DNA of 64,000 bases from CAWFLT01 sp963816795 (GCA_963816795.1 CAWFLT010000001.1:62001-126000), one strand, 5' to 3'. Shown: positions 38,148 to 48,119, counted from the first letter of the stretch. Notes: generated by a model from the letters alone, not told the origin. Translations and numbers: made by a program.

Positions 38148-39956
38148 ATGCGTGACGTCGCCGTCCGCGCCGAGAACGTCCTCGCGAGCCTCGCGATGAC
38201 CGGCGTGATGTTGCTGCCGTTGTCGGAGATCGTCTCCCGCAAGGTCTTTCAGGCCGGCCTGCCAGGGTCCGGGCCATTCGCGCAGATCCTGACGCTGTGG
38301 GTGGGCATGCTCGGCGCCGCGATCGCCGCGCGCGAGGGCAAGCTGCTCACGTTGGCGACCGGGGAGTTCCTGCCCAAGGGCTGGATCGGAACCACCTCTC
38401 ATCTCATCGCCGGTTTTGCCGGGGCCGCGGTGGCGACGATCTTCGCGCTCGGCGGCATCGCCCTCGTCCAAAGCAACAAAGCGGCAGGCGATGTCATCGC
38501 TTTGGGTGTGCCCGTGTGGGTGGCCGATCTCGTGCTGCCCGTCGCGTTTGGCCTGATCGCGGTGCGGCTGGTCTGGCGCGCGTCGCCGACGTGGATCGGC
38601 CGTGGCATTGCCGCGCTGGGCATCTTCGCCGGCATCTGGCTCGGGACCAATCATCAGCTGATCGAGGGCCAGTCGCCGTGGCCGTGGATCGTCGCGCTGC
38701 TCTTTGCCGGCTTCGTCGGCATGCCGATCTTCGCGCTCCTCGGCGGCATCGCGCTGTTTGCGTTCATGGTCGAAGGCAGCCGTCCGATCGTGCTCCTTAT
38801 CAAGGCGCACGAGGAGTTGACGACGTCCGCCGGCCTGGCGGCGATTCCGCTGTTTACACTCGCCGGCTTCTTGTTCGCCGAAGGCAAGTCGTCCGAGCGG
38901 CTCCTGCGCGCGCTCCGGGCGCTGTTTGGCTGGGCGCCGGGCGGAACCGCGATCGCCGCCGCGTCACTCTGTGCGTTCTTCACGCTGTTCACTGGCGGGT
39001 CGGGCGTGACGATCCTCGCGCTGGGCGGACTCCTGCTGCCGGGCCTGCTGAAGGAAGGCTATCGCGAGCGTTTTTCGATCGGGCTCCTCACCGCCTCCGG
39101 GTCTCTCGGCCTGCTGTTTCCGCTGTCGCTGCCGCTGATGCTGTACGGCATCGTTGCGCAGGGCATCGCGATTGAAGACCTGTTCATCGGCGGCTTGCTG
39201 CCAGGATTGTTCATGCTCGGGCTCCTGTGGATCATGGGCATGCGCGAAGGCCTTCGCAGCGGAGCACGGCGAGTGCCGTTTCGCAGCCAAGAAGCGGTCG
39301 CCGCCGTCTGGGAAGCCAAGTGGGAGCTGATGCTCCCGATCGTCATTCTCGGCGTCATCGTCGGCGGCTACGCGGCGCCGGTCGAATGCGCGCCGGTGGC
39401 GGCGCTCTACGCGCTCATCGTGCAGCGGTTCATCCATCGCGACCTGCCGACCTGGAAGGACGTCGTGCGCGTGATGAGCGACTGCATCGCGCTCGTCGGC
39501 GGCGTGTTGATCATTCTTTCTGTGGCCGTCGGCCTGACGAACTATCTGATCAACGCGCAGGTCCCCTTCGCGCTCATCGACTGGACGCAGTCGCACATCG
39601 AGTCGAAGTGGGTCTTCCTGCTCGCGCTGAACGTGTTCCTCCTGCTCGTCGGCTGCGTGATGGACATCTTCTCGGCGATCGTCGTCGTCGTGCCGCTGAT
39701 CGTTCCGCTGGCGCAGGTGTTCGGGATCCACCCGGTCCATCTCGGCGTCATCTTCGTCGCCAATCTCGAGCTCGGATTCCTGCACCCGCCGGTCGGGCTG
39801 AACCTGCTGCTCGCCTCCTATCGGTTCAAGAAGCCGGTGCTGGAGGTCACCTGGGCCACGCTGCCCTTCCTGGGCATCCTGGCGATCGGTGTATTGCTCA
39901 TTACTTACGTGCCGTGGCTGACGCTCGGCTTGCTGCAGTGGCTCGGCCGGGGGTAG
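38148..39956 (+). CDS. TRAP transporter fused DctQ-DctM permease
   Basis: 602-residue integral membrane protein. The first four helices (about residues 1-155) are the small DctQ subunit, the rest is DctM with about twelve helices, containing AAIPLFTLAGFLFAEG, the conserved FFTLFTGGSGVTILALGG, and LGFLHPPVGLNLLLAS near the C-terminus. No frameshift. Ion-driven importer that takes substrate from the DctP/TatT pair just upstream. The fused QM plus TatT plus DctP is the arrangement known for TPR-associated TRAP transporters. Confidence 0.95.
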   Translation: MRDVAVRAENVLASLAMTGVMLLPLSEIVSRKVFQAGLPGSGPFAQILTLWVGMLGAAIAAREGKLLTLATGEFLPKGWIGTTSHLIAGFAGAAVATIFALGGIALVQSNKAAGDVIALGVPVWVADLVLPVAFGLIAVRLVWRASPTWIGRGIAALGIFAGIWLGTNHQLIEGQSPWPWIVALLFAGFVGMPIFALLGGIALFAFMVEGSRPIVLLIKAHEELTTSAGLAAIPLFTLAGFLFAEGKSSERLLRALRALFGWAPGGTAIAAASLCAFFTLFTGGSGVTILALGGLLLPGLLKEGYRERFSIGLLTASGSLGLLFPLSLPLMLYGIVAQGIAIEDLFIGGLLPGLFMLGLLWIMGMREGLRSGARRVPFRSQEAVAAVWEAKWELMLPIVILGVIVGGYAAPVECAPVAALYALIVQRFIHRDLPTWKDVVRVMSDCIALVGGVLIILSVAVGLTNYLINAQVPFALIDWTQSHIESKWVFLLALNVFLLLVGCVMDIFSAIVVVVPLIVPLAQVFGIHPVHLGVIFVANLELGFLHPPVGLNLLLASYRFKKPVLEVTWATLPFLGILAIGVLLITYVPWLTLGLLQWLGRG

Positions 39957-39966
39957 GAAGAGCGAG

Positions 39967-40008
39967 GGCACGGAGCGACCCCGCGCCGGTTTGTGGCGCG
40001 GGCCCGAG
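39967..40008 (+). repeat. Partial REP-like palindrome
   Basis: GGCACGGAGCGACCCCGCGCC, then GGCGCGGGCCCGAGAG: the first hairpin of the family only; the second half is missing. Lies just after the DctQM stop. Confidence 0.55.
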
Positions 40009-40057
40009 AGACTGCCGGCTGGCCTGTGGCGTCCCAATTGCGATGCGAGGTGCACCC

Positions 40058-40453
40058 ATGAGCATGCGGCTGATCGTCGCCGTCGGCGGACTGATGGCCA
40101 CGCTGAACGGGCCGTCGCTGGATGCCGCGCAAAAATGCGGCGGCCTGCCGATGGATCCTGCCTGCGCCAAGCTATCGTCACCTCGCCCCAACGTGACGTT
40201 CGGCCAGCCGAAGCCGGCGCCAGTCGTTCCTCGCCCAACGCCCGATGCGGGGCAGCTCGCGCGCATCCAGGAACTGCAGGCCGCGTTAGCGGCTGCCCGC
40301 GAGCGCGTCACCGAGCCGGCGATCGACTGCAAGATGGTGGTAAATCCGCCGACGGATCAGACAACTCGGATGCCAGTCGTCCTGCCGACGCCTGACGTGA
40401 GGTTCTCGCTGCGGGTCGTGCCGATCGAGCGGTGCCCCGCCGGGGGTCGCTAG
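40058..40453 (+). CDS. Small secreted protein of unknown function
   Basis: 131 residues: a signal sequence (RLIVAVGGLMATLNGPSLDA), a Cys pair region (KCGGLPMDPACAKL), a Pro-rich stretch with PKPAPVVPRPTPDAG, one short helix (ELQAALAAARERV) and a C-terminal part with Cys in IDCKMVV and IERCPAGG. The four Cys may form disulfides outside the membrane. I do not recognise a family. Start could be ATG 40058 or 40043. Followed by a GAAA-loop hairpin. Confidence 0.5.
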   Translation: MSMRLIVAVGGLMATLNGPSLDAAQKCGGLPMDPACAKLSSPRPNVTFGQPKPAPVVPRPTPDAGQLARIQELQAALAAARERVTEPAIDCKMVVNPPTDQTTRMPVVLPTPDVRFSLRVVPIERCPAGGR

Positions 40454-40474
40454 GAAGTCGGCGGCTCCAGTCGT

Positions 40475-40494
40475 GGTGGGCCGAAAGGCCCACC
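40475..40494. terminator. GAAA-loop hairpin
   Basis: GGTGGGCC and GGCCCACC pair around GAAA, 20 bases after the small secreted protein's stop and before the convergent VWA gene. Compact stable hairpin, likely terminator; no clear T-run. Confidence 0.55.
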
Positions 40495-40621
40495 GCAGCA
40501 GCATTGAGGCCGAAGCCAGATCGCTCCACGTTCGTGAACTCAGCGTGCACGAGGTCTTTGCCTGTTTTGCCCCGTGTCCCCCGTGCCCCTCCGTGGTCCC
40601 CGTGTGAGAGGCGTGAGTTGC

Positions 40622-41395
40622 CTACTTCTCGATCAGGATCTTGCCGCGCAGCAGCGAATCCAGCGTGTCGTTGAGGGCGCGGGCGTTGGCGGCTTCGAGC
40701 ACGAGGCCGCCGGCGTCGCGGACGCCGTTGAAGCGGCTCGCGGCGATGTCGAACGCAATGAAGTAGACCGATGGCCGCTCGGTGGCGGGGCGGCGCATGA
40801 TGGCGGCCGCGACGTCGTCCGGATCCGGCCCGTTGGTGTTTTCGCCGTCGGTGATCACGAGCAGGTGGCGGCGCGAGAGGCCGGTCGAGTCGAGCGCCCG
40901 CTTGCCGGCGATCATCGCGCCGCCGATCGGCGTGCCGCCGCTCGCCTTCATGGCGTTGATGGCTTGCGTCGCGCGCGTGCGATCCGGCGGCCCCATCGCG
41001 ATGACCTCGCGCGTGTCGGGCTGGCCGTTGCGGTCGCTGAATTCGAACACGCCGAGCAAGACCGGTTCGCCCTTGTGCTCGTCGGCGTACCGCGCGAACT
41101 GATCGACGAGGTCGATCGCGGCGCGACGGGCGCTGACGATCTTCGGCGTCTTGGAGTCGTCACCGGCGCCACGATCCATGCTGCCCGAGACGTCGATGAG
41201 AATGGCGGCCGCCAGCCCCTCGCGCTCGGCCACCGGCTGGGCAGGCGTCACCTCGGCGTCCAGCTTGCGCGAGGCTCGGCTCTCGGACGAGGCCTCAGAC
41301 CCCGACGACGACTCGCGCTCGCGTCGTGAGAAGAGAAAGACGACGGCGATCGCGATCAGGATCGCGAGTTTGGGGCCGATACCTCGTCGCTTCAT
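40622..41395 (-). CDS. Membrane-anchored VWA domain protein
   Basis: 257 residues: an N-terminal membrane helix (LAILIAIAVVFLF), a polar Ser/Glu-rich linker, then a VWA domain with perfect MIDAS residues ILIDVSGSMDRG, the Thr in MKASGGTPIGGAM, and LLVITDGENTNGPD. Probably binds a partner on the periplasmic side. Its ATG overlaps the stop of the upstream flavin oxidase gene (ATGA), so it belongs to the same minus-strand operon as the PspA cluster. Confidence 0.88.
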   Translation of the reverse strand: MKRRGIGPKLAILIAIAVVFLFSRRERESSSGSEASSESRASRKLDAEVTPAQPVAEREGLAAAILIDVSGSMDRGAGDDSKTPKIVSARRAAIDLVDQFARYADEHKGEPVLLGVFEFSDRNGQPDTREVIAMGPPDRTRATQAINAMKASGGTPIGGAMIAGKRALDSTGLSRRHLLVITDGENTNGPDPDDVAAAIMRRPATERPSVYFIAFDIAASRFNGVRDAGGLVLEAANARALNDTLDSLLRGKILIEK

Positions 41396-42877
41396 GCGGC
41401 CTCGGTCTTGGCGACTCCGTCTCGCTGGGCGATGCGGGCCGCGACCGCGGCGCCCGATTCAAGGGCGCCTTCCATGTATCCCATGAACGCATAGCTCGTG
41501 TACTCGCCCGCAAAGTGCAACCGGCCGATGCCCTGGCGCAATGTGGGCCCCTGCGCGGTGACCTGGCCAGGAGCCGGAAAGCGAGTACGACGCCTTGGAC
41601 CACGGATCCGACGGCCAATCCATGAAGCGGTACTTCACGAAATTCGGCCGGATGCCGCGATAGACCTTCTCGAGCGTCGCCAGATAGTTCTCCGCCCGCG
41701 TCTCCGGCCGCCACTCGCGGCACTGATCGGCGCTGTTGCCGCCCGAGAACGCGACCATCGCCGCCGCCCCGCCCGGCTGTCCGTCGGTGCCGTCCCACGT
41801 GAGCGAGACCGGCCCGTCGCTGAGCATCTCAGGACCAAGCTCAGCCGTCCGCCAGAAGCGGCCCTTGAGGGCAATCAGGCACTTCACGTTCGTCGCCATC
41901 TGCGGCGCCAGGGTCGCCGGCAGGAGCGGATCGCACGCGATCCGGTTCCAGGTCGAGGGCGGCGCTGTGAGAATCACATGGTCCGCCTCGAGGACCTTCC
42001 CGTCGGCCAGCGTGACTCGACCGCCGCGGTCGGTGATCGCGATCGCCCGCACCGGCATCCTGGTGATCACCTTCGCGGCGCCGACTGCGGTCGCGAGGCG
42101 CTGCGCAAGCTGCTGGTTCCCGCCGCCGCAGCGATGCGTTTCGCTCTCGAGCCAGTACTTCACGCCGCCGCCACCGCCCTGAATCATCGCCAGGTTGCCG
42201 AGGTAGCTCTGCCAGCCAGTGACGATGCCGTTGTCGGCCATCATCATGGCGTGGAGACCCGTCTTGCACAGCGGTGAGACGTCAAGGCGTCGATGAACGA
42301 CCCGATCGAACGGCGGTCGAGCGCCTCTGCGTTGGCGGTGCGCCACGGCTCGCTGGGATCGGTCACCGCTTGCCGCGTCGACGTCCACCCTGGCGAACGC
42401 CTTCGCCATCTCTTCCCAGAGCGCTTCGGACTGGTCGGCGGTCAGACGCTTGCCGCCGAGCACGATCGGCGCTTCGAGGTCCTCTTCGGTCGCCTCCACC
42501 AGCTTGAGCTTGAAGCGCTCGGCGTAGCGAATCCATCGCGGGTGATTCGTCCCGACCAGCTCCCCGCCGCCCTCGACGATCTTGCCCGGCACCAGGTCGG
42601 CGAAGCTGATGACCCGCCCGCCGACGCGGTTGCGTGCCTCGACCACCGTCACGTCGTAGCCGGCCTGCGAGAGCTCGTAGGCCGCCGTCAGGCCGCTGAA
42701 GCCCGCGCCAACGACGACGACCCGGCCGGCCTTGGCCTGCGCCGCGAGGCCGCGGCCGAACCTGTCACTGAGCAGGATCCCGGCAGTCGCGGCGAGCGAC
42801 CGCTGGATCATCTCCCGGCGCGAGATGGTCGGCGGCCGGCCGGCGAAGCGACGTGAGAGCTGGGCGTAGAGGTTCAT
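41392..42877 (-). CDS. Tat-exported FAD amine oxidase, frameshifted
   Basis: Flavin monoamine-oxidase-like protein. Twin-arginine signal SRREMIQRSLAATAGILLS, then the FAD-binding start VVVVGAGFSGLTAAYELSQA and EARNRVGGRV. The C-terminus, in another frame, reads LHFAGEYTSYAFMGYMEGAL, the closing FAD motif. Extra C at 41581 (TCG, C, TTT) explains that shift; further shifts near 42270-42330 scramble a short central part. Roughly 490 residues. Oxidises an unknown amine outside the cytoplasm. Operon: ends overlapping the VWA gene, begins just after a hairpin. Confidence 0.87.
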
Positions 42878-42886
42878 GGGGCTCCA

Positions 42887-42937
42887 GAAGACCTCGGGTG
42901 TCATTCGACGCTTTTCGTAGAATACCCCGAGGTCTTC
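42887..42937. terminator. Hairpin between the OmpA-fusion gene and the flavin oxidase gene
   Basis: Arms 42887-42906 (GAAGACCTCGGGTGTCATTC) and 42920-42937 pair with few mismatches around GACGCTTTTCGTA. Outer GACCTCGGG arms match the hairpin at 23563-23609. It overlaps the stop of the upstream gene, so it may end that transcript in part. Confidence 0.5.
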
Positions 42938-44610
42938 ACTCAATCGTGAACCACTGCACTTCGACGCGACGGTTCATCGCCGAATCGGTGCCGGCCGGCT
43001 CTTCCCAGCCGCGGCCGACGACGTCGAGCCGCTTGGCGTCGACCTGGTACTTCTCGATCAGCAGACGCTTGATCTCGTCGGCGCGGTCGCTTGCTCAGCT
43101 TCATCGCGCGCAGCGCCTGCGTGCGCACGTACGCTTCGCCGCCCGGTCTGGCGGAACTCGGCGACGCGCGAGTTGTCCACATGACCGCGCAGCAGCAGCG
43201 TCGACCCGGGGCTGATCTGCAGCAGCTTCTTGATCGCCTCGAGATTCTTGATGTTCTCCGGCGCCGACATGTCGAGCGTGGACGAATTGGGCTCGAACAG
43301 GAACCGGATGTCCTTGCTCAGGAGCGGATTGGTCTCGAGCGTCGTCCGGCGCCGCCCATGCGAATCGGCGCGATCGCGATCTTCTGATCCTTGAAGATGC
43401 CCGGTCTTCTCGATCGCCTGCAGATACTTCAAATCGACGAAGCGATCGGATCCCAGGCGGGTTCTTGACCAGGTCGCTGCCGTAGGCGAGCACCGCCGAC
43501 TGATAGATCCCGCCGAAGCTGCCGGCCTCGTCGATGGCGCCGGAGAAGAACGCGAGGTTCTCCGGAAGGTTCGAGAAATGCACGCGCTGCATCTCCGCTT
43601 TGGCCTCGGTCGGCGACCACTTGAAGGCGCGGCCGACGACATCGAGGTACGCCTCCGGGCGGTCGCGCACCATCCGGTTGCCTTCGAGCAGGCCCTGGAC
43701 GAGCCCTTCGACCATCTTTGGCTGCTGTTCGGCGAAGCCTTTGTGCACGATGAGCAGGTCCGCCACGATGAGCAGGTTGCGATTGGTCGTGAGGACGTGT
43801 GCCTGCCCGCCGCTCCCGCTCACGACCTCCGACACCTTCGGCTCCCAGGTGATGCACCCGGCCAGCCGGTTCTTGCCCGACTTCAGATCGGCGAGGAACA
43901 GATCGCCGGCGCCGAAGCCGTCCTCCGTGTAGACGAGATTGACGCGCTCGGGATGCGGCGTCGCGTCGAGGCTGGCCAGCGTGTTGACCGCGAGGCCGGC
44001 CTCCTGCGCGAGATAGCGGATGAAGAAGTCCACCTCGGTGAACTGCGCCGTCGCGATCGTCTTGCCCTTGAGCTGGTTGATCCGCTTGATGTCGTTGCGG
44101 ACGACGACTCCGTCGGCGCCGCGCGAGAAGCCGATCTGCGCCGGCGCAATCGCGTGCAACTGGCGGCCGTAGACCGCCAGCACGTCGGCCGTCGTCACCG
44201 ACGCGGCAATCTTGCCCTCGTTCAGCTCGGACCAGTTCTCGTCCTCGCTGATCGTCAGCTTGACCTTGAAGCCGTGGTTCTTGAAGAACACCGAGTTCTC
44301 GGTCGGATCGAGTCCGCCATTGGCGGCGATCAACCCGGCGTAGCCGGCGTACTCGCTGATCTCGATCGGGACGATGTTGTCCTTGATCTGCACCGGCGCC
44401 GGCGGCGACAGCGTCGGGACATCGACCTTCACCTCGACGACCTCGGGCGCGCCGTCGGCAGACTCCGCCTTCTCGGTGCCGGTCGCATCGCCGCCCGCCC
44501 CCGGCGTTGCGCATGACGAGCCACGCGCCGAGGCCGATGAGGCCGAGGACCAGGACGAACGAGACGAACTTGCCGAGCGGCGTGAAGCGCTGGGTGTTGG
44601 CGTCGTTCAC
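42936..44610 (-). CDS. ABC-type substrate-binding domain fused to OmpA-like domain, frameshifted near C-terminus
   Basis: Membrane-anchored fusion of about 555 residues. One N-terminal helix (FVSFVLVLGLIGLGAWLV) is followed by an NMT1/nitrate-type substrate-binding fold (IEISEYAGYAGLIAANGGLD, IKRINQLKGKTIATAQFTEV, NRNLLIVADLLIVHKGFAE) and a C-terminal OmpA-like domain (SPGSTLLLRGHVDNSRVAEF, then MNRRVEVQWFTIE in another frame). The OmpA domain would bind peptidoglycan, the other a small ligand. Shifts occur near 44500, 43450, 43400, 43150 and 43090. Start overlaps the PspA stop by four bases. Such fusions are known next to PspA genes, but their job is not established. Confidence 0.85.
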
Positions 44611-45344
44611 TGATTCGGCCCCATTTCTTTGACCGACGGCGTCGCGGCAGACGTCGGCGTTGCCTGCACGCCCTGGCTGGCGAGGAACTCGGCCAGCGCG
44701 TTCTGCTCGAGCGCCTTGCGCTCGTTCTCCTTCTCCTGCACGGCCGACATGTCGACCATGTCACGCGCCACGCGCGCCTTGCCGGCGGAGACTTCGTAGC
44801 GTTTCTGCAGGACGTCTTCGACGGTCTTCATCGTGTCGCCGAGGTCGCCGACCTTGAAGGCGACGCTGGAGAGCGCCGTGGCCGCTTCCGCCTGCGCCTC
44901 CTTGATCTGCACCTGCGACAGCTGCTTTTCGAGCTTGCGGACCTTGTCCGAGAAGTCCTGCTGCGCGACCTTCGCCTGGCGCAGGTTGGCCTGATAGGCC
45001 TCTTCGGTCTCCTGCAGCTCCTGCGTGTCGGTGGTCAGGTCGGCCTTGAGCTCCTGCAGCTCGCGCGCGAGCGTCCCGGCCAGCTCGAGGTTGCCGGCGG
45101 CGTGATTGGCCAGGATGCGCCGCTCGAGATCCTGCGCGCGGCCCGCCTTCCCCTTGACCTGCACCTTCAGCCGCTCGGCGACGCCGGCCATCTTGGCGAG
45201 CGCCAGGTTGTACTGCGTCATCTTCTGACGGAAATCCGAGCGCGCCGCTTCCATCAGCGCTTCGGGATTCGCTTCTTCGATGCCGCTGATGAACAGGCCT
45301 AAAAAGCCGCGCAGCAACCGGCCGATACGCGCAAACATGGGCAA
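44607..45344 (-). CDS. pspA: PspA/IM30 (Vipp1) family membrane-stress protein
   Basis: 245-residue ESCRT-III-like coiled-coil protein: FARIGRLLRGFLGLFISGIE at the N-terminus (amphipathic helix), SDFRQKMTQYNLALAKM and long heptad-rich helices (LARELQELKADLTTDTQ, LEKQLSQVQIKEAQAE), without frameshift. PspA proteins coat and repair the inner membrane. Its stop overlaps the start of the substrate-binding/OmpA gene, and an AAA+ ATPase gene lies 143 bases upstream on the same strand. No PspF, PspB or PspC genes are present, so control differs from the enterobacterial phage-shock system. Confidence 0.92.
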   Translation of the reverse strand: MPMFARIGRLLRGFLGLFISGIEEANPEALMEAARSDFRQKMTQYNLALAKMAGVAERLKVQVKGKAGRAQDLERRILANHAAGNLELAGTLARELQELKADLTTDTQELQETEEAYQANLRQAKVAQQDFSDKVRKLEKQLSQVQIKEAQAEAATALSSVAFKVGDLGDTMKTVEDVLQKRYEVSAGKARVARDMVDMSAVQEKENERKALEQNALAEFLASQGVQATPTSAATPSVKEMGPNQ

Positions 45345-45487
45345 GCCTCCTCGGGTCGGGCAATTGTACGTCCGCCCGCATCGCTGCCCATTCGTGCCTC
45401 TCGGCGAACGGCGTCGCGGGAACCGGCGATTGACGCCGGCCCGGCAGGCGAATTCGACGCCACTGGCTCCGGCGGGCGGTCAGCGGT

Positions 45488-47211
45488 CTACACGAATCTC
45501 CGGAGCGCGTCGATGCGCGTCTCCAGCTCCTCGGGCGAGAGCTCCTTGAAGCGCGCTGGCAGGAACCGCGCGTCCGTGCACTCTTTCACGGCGACGAGAT
45601 CCATGTACTCGAGCTTGCGCGTATGTGGATTGGGACGCACTTCCGCAAGCACCTCCGCCAGCACTTCCTTCAAGAGACGTTTCGGCGGCTCGGCAAGTTC
45701 GTGAATCCTGAGCGCGCGCACGAGCACGCCCTCCAGCTCGTGGCCACCCAGCCCCTTGACGTCGTCCAGCGCCGGCAGGTCGGCCTCGGTCAGCGGAAAC
45801 TTGAGCTTGCGCGCGATCGCCAGAAGCAGCGCGCGCCGCTCCTCCACCGTCTCCGGCGGAAACAGCGGGATGTGCACGTCGAGCCGGCCCTGTCGCTTCA
45901 GATCGACTTCGAGCAGGTCAGGCCGTGACGTCGCGAACACCCAGATGATGCGGCCGCGATTGCGCGTGTCGGACATCTCCTTGGCGAGCATCGAATAGAC
46001 GCGTCCCGACAGCCCGCTGTCGCCGTCACCGGACTCGCGCCGGCCTGCCGCCTGATCCGCTTCGTCGACGAAGACGACGACCTGGCCGAGCGCCCGCAAC
46101 ACGGCGAAGATCTTTTCGAGGTTCGATTCCGTCGCCCCGACCCAGCGATCGCGGAAGTTCTTGAAGACGACGCACGGAATCCCCAGCTCGCCGGCCCAGC
46201 ACTGCACGAGAAACGTCTTGCCGGTGCCGATGCGCCCGGCAATCAGGTACCCCATCGGCAGCGGCATGCACCGCGCCACGGCGCAAGAGCGTCGCATCTT
46301 CGCGCAACCAGACCTTCACGGGATCGAGCCCGGCCACGTTGTCCAGCGTGAACGGCGACTCGATGAACTCGAGCAGTCCCTGGCACTCGCGCTCGATCAT
46401 CTCTTTCTTGATCCCGGCGAGCCAGGCCGTCGTGATCCGCTTGCTGTTCCTGCAGCGCCAGCGCGATCGCCGTGCGCGCGCCGACGCGGCTGAGACCGGT
46501 CAGGCGTGTGCCCAACGCCTCGAGCGGCACGTCCGACTCCTTCTCGAGCGTCGCGAACTCGGTCGCGGCCAGCGTCTTGACGTAGTCGCGCATCCCGTCT
46601 TCGTTCGGCAGCGGCACGTGAAGCGATGCCGCATGCGGGTTCTCGACCACGAGCGCGTTCAGATCGTGCAGCCCCTCGCTCACGAGCACGGTGACGATGT
46701 TGGCCTGCGCGATCGCGGGGTCGTTCGCCCAGCCGAGCACCTTCACGACGTTGGCGGCAAACGGTCCGCCGAGCTGGAGCGCGTCACCGCGCGGCACGAC
46801 GAACTCGGCGAACTCGACGATGACCGCGATCCGGCGCGGCGCCTTGCCGCTGGCGCCGCCAATCGCCTGCAGGTTCAGCGTCCGCAGCAGATAGCGGTCG
46901 ATGATCTCGAGCGCCGACCCCGGCTCGCGCAAGAGCGTCATCGTGGCGCCGTCCGGCCCGAGGGCGTTGGTGAGCCACTCGCTCCAGTCGGCCGATCCGC
47001 GAGTCGCGCGGGCGCCGCGGCTGCGGTCGTACCGGAGAACGACGTCGTAGGTGGCGAACATGACCTCGTCGAGAAACTGCGGCACCGACAGCAGACGGCC
47101 GTTGCCGGGGACGACGTCGAAGACGTTGCCGTGGACGAGAAACTGCGCCGCCGACCCCGATCGAAAGAGGTCGCGCATCGTGTTGGCCCAGCCGGGCAAG
47201 TCCTGGGTCAC
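45488..47211 (-). CDS. AAA+ ATPase with degenerate first and active second module (Ycf46-like), frameshifted
   Basis: About 573 residues. The C-terminal module is a complete AAA+ domain: Walker A AGRIGTGKTFLVQ, Walker B VVVFVDEADQAAG, sensor IIWVFATSRPDLLEV and arginine-finger region DLKRQGRLDVH. The N-terminal half has an AAA-like shape without a P-loop (FLVHGNVFDVVPGNG, IAVIVEFAEFVVPRG, VTVLVSEGLHDL), as in Ycf46-type proteins. Extra bases near 46445 and at 46262 (GCC, G, CTG) split the gene. Starts with GTG overlapping the stop of the upstream coiled-coil gene. Probably remodels or disassembles PspA-type polymers, which is inference from context. Confidence 0.85.
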
Positions 47212-48087
47212 TGGCTCTCCTGTCGCGCGCTGGCTCCCTGGCGCGGCGCCGGCGTGAGCGGCGCGGGCTCGGTGAGCAGATCTTCCATCGCGCCGAAGAC
47301 CTGTCGCTGATCGCTGATCCACTGCGACGTCCCGCCGAGCGTCGCGGCAATTTCGTCGATCCGCTGCGAGAGCATCTCCGGATCGGTCGACAGCGCCGCC
47401 TGTTCGCGGATGAGCTCGACCTGATGCTCGATGCGGGCGAGCTCGGCGTCGATGAACGTGAGCTGCCGGTCGGCGTCGCCGCGGCGCTCGATGCGCTGCC
47501 GCAGGATCTCGAGCTGCCCTTCCAGGCTGCGGCGCAGTTCGTCAGTCAGGCGCGGATCCTTCAGCCGGCGTTCGAGCGCCGTCACCGAGCGGGTCAGCTC
47601 GGCGCCGCGTTCGTCGTCGGCGATGCCGAGGACCTTGGCGATCGTGTGCCGGGCAACCAGCAGGCGGAGATACATCCAGGTGAGCCGCCCGAGTCCTTCT
47701 TCCTGCGCCTCGAGCCCGGCCGGCGGCGTGTCCGTGTTGGCCGTCTGCAGATCGAGGATCGAGCGGCAGCGGTCGGCGATCGCCTGATAGCGGCGCCGAT
47801 CGGGCTCGCCAAGCTCGGCAAGCGCCCGGGTGACGCGCGCGTCCCAGCTCGCCGCGCGACCCCGAGGCCGCCTGCGCCGTGACGAGGCGGCGGAAACGTT
47901 CGTTGGTGGAAACCGCGAGCAGGTAGCCGAGCTCGAGGCCGGCGCCCAGCACCCAGAAGCCGGGATTGACCAGGCCGAGCAGGCCCATCGCCGTGAGCCC
48001 CACCCAGTTGGGCGGCACCACCATCCCGAACGGCCGCGCGTTGAACGCGCTCCGCACGAAGTCGAAGAATCCCGGCTTTCCCGCCAT
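47208..48087 (-). CDS. Membrane coiled-coil protein of the PspA/AAA+ operon, frameshifted
   Basis: First gene of the minus-strand operon. N-terminus has two close hydrophobic segments (WVGLTAMGLLGLVNPGFWVL and GAGLELGYLLAVS), the remainder is helical and charged, with heptad patterns (ALERRLKDPRLTDELRRSLE, DAELARIEHQVELIREQ). A shift near 47860 separates LVTAQAAS from the continuation ARVTRALAEL. About 290 residues. I do not recognise a named family; the layout suggests a membrane anchor for the AAA+ ATPase whose gene overlaps its stop. Confidence 0.7.
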
Positions 48088-48119
48088 CAGGCTGTGCGTG
48101 TCATTCTATTTCGACGCCG

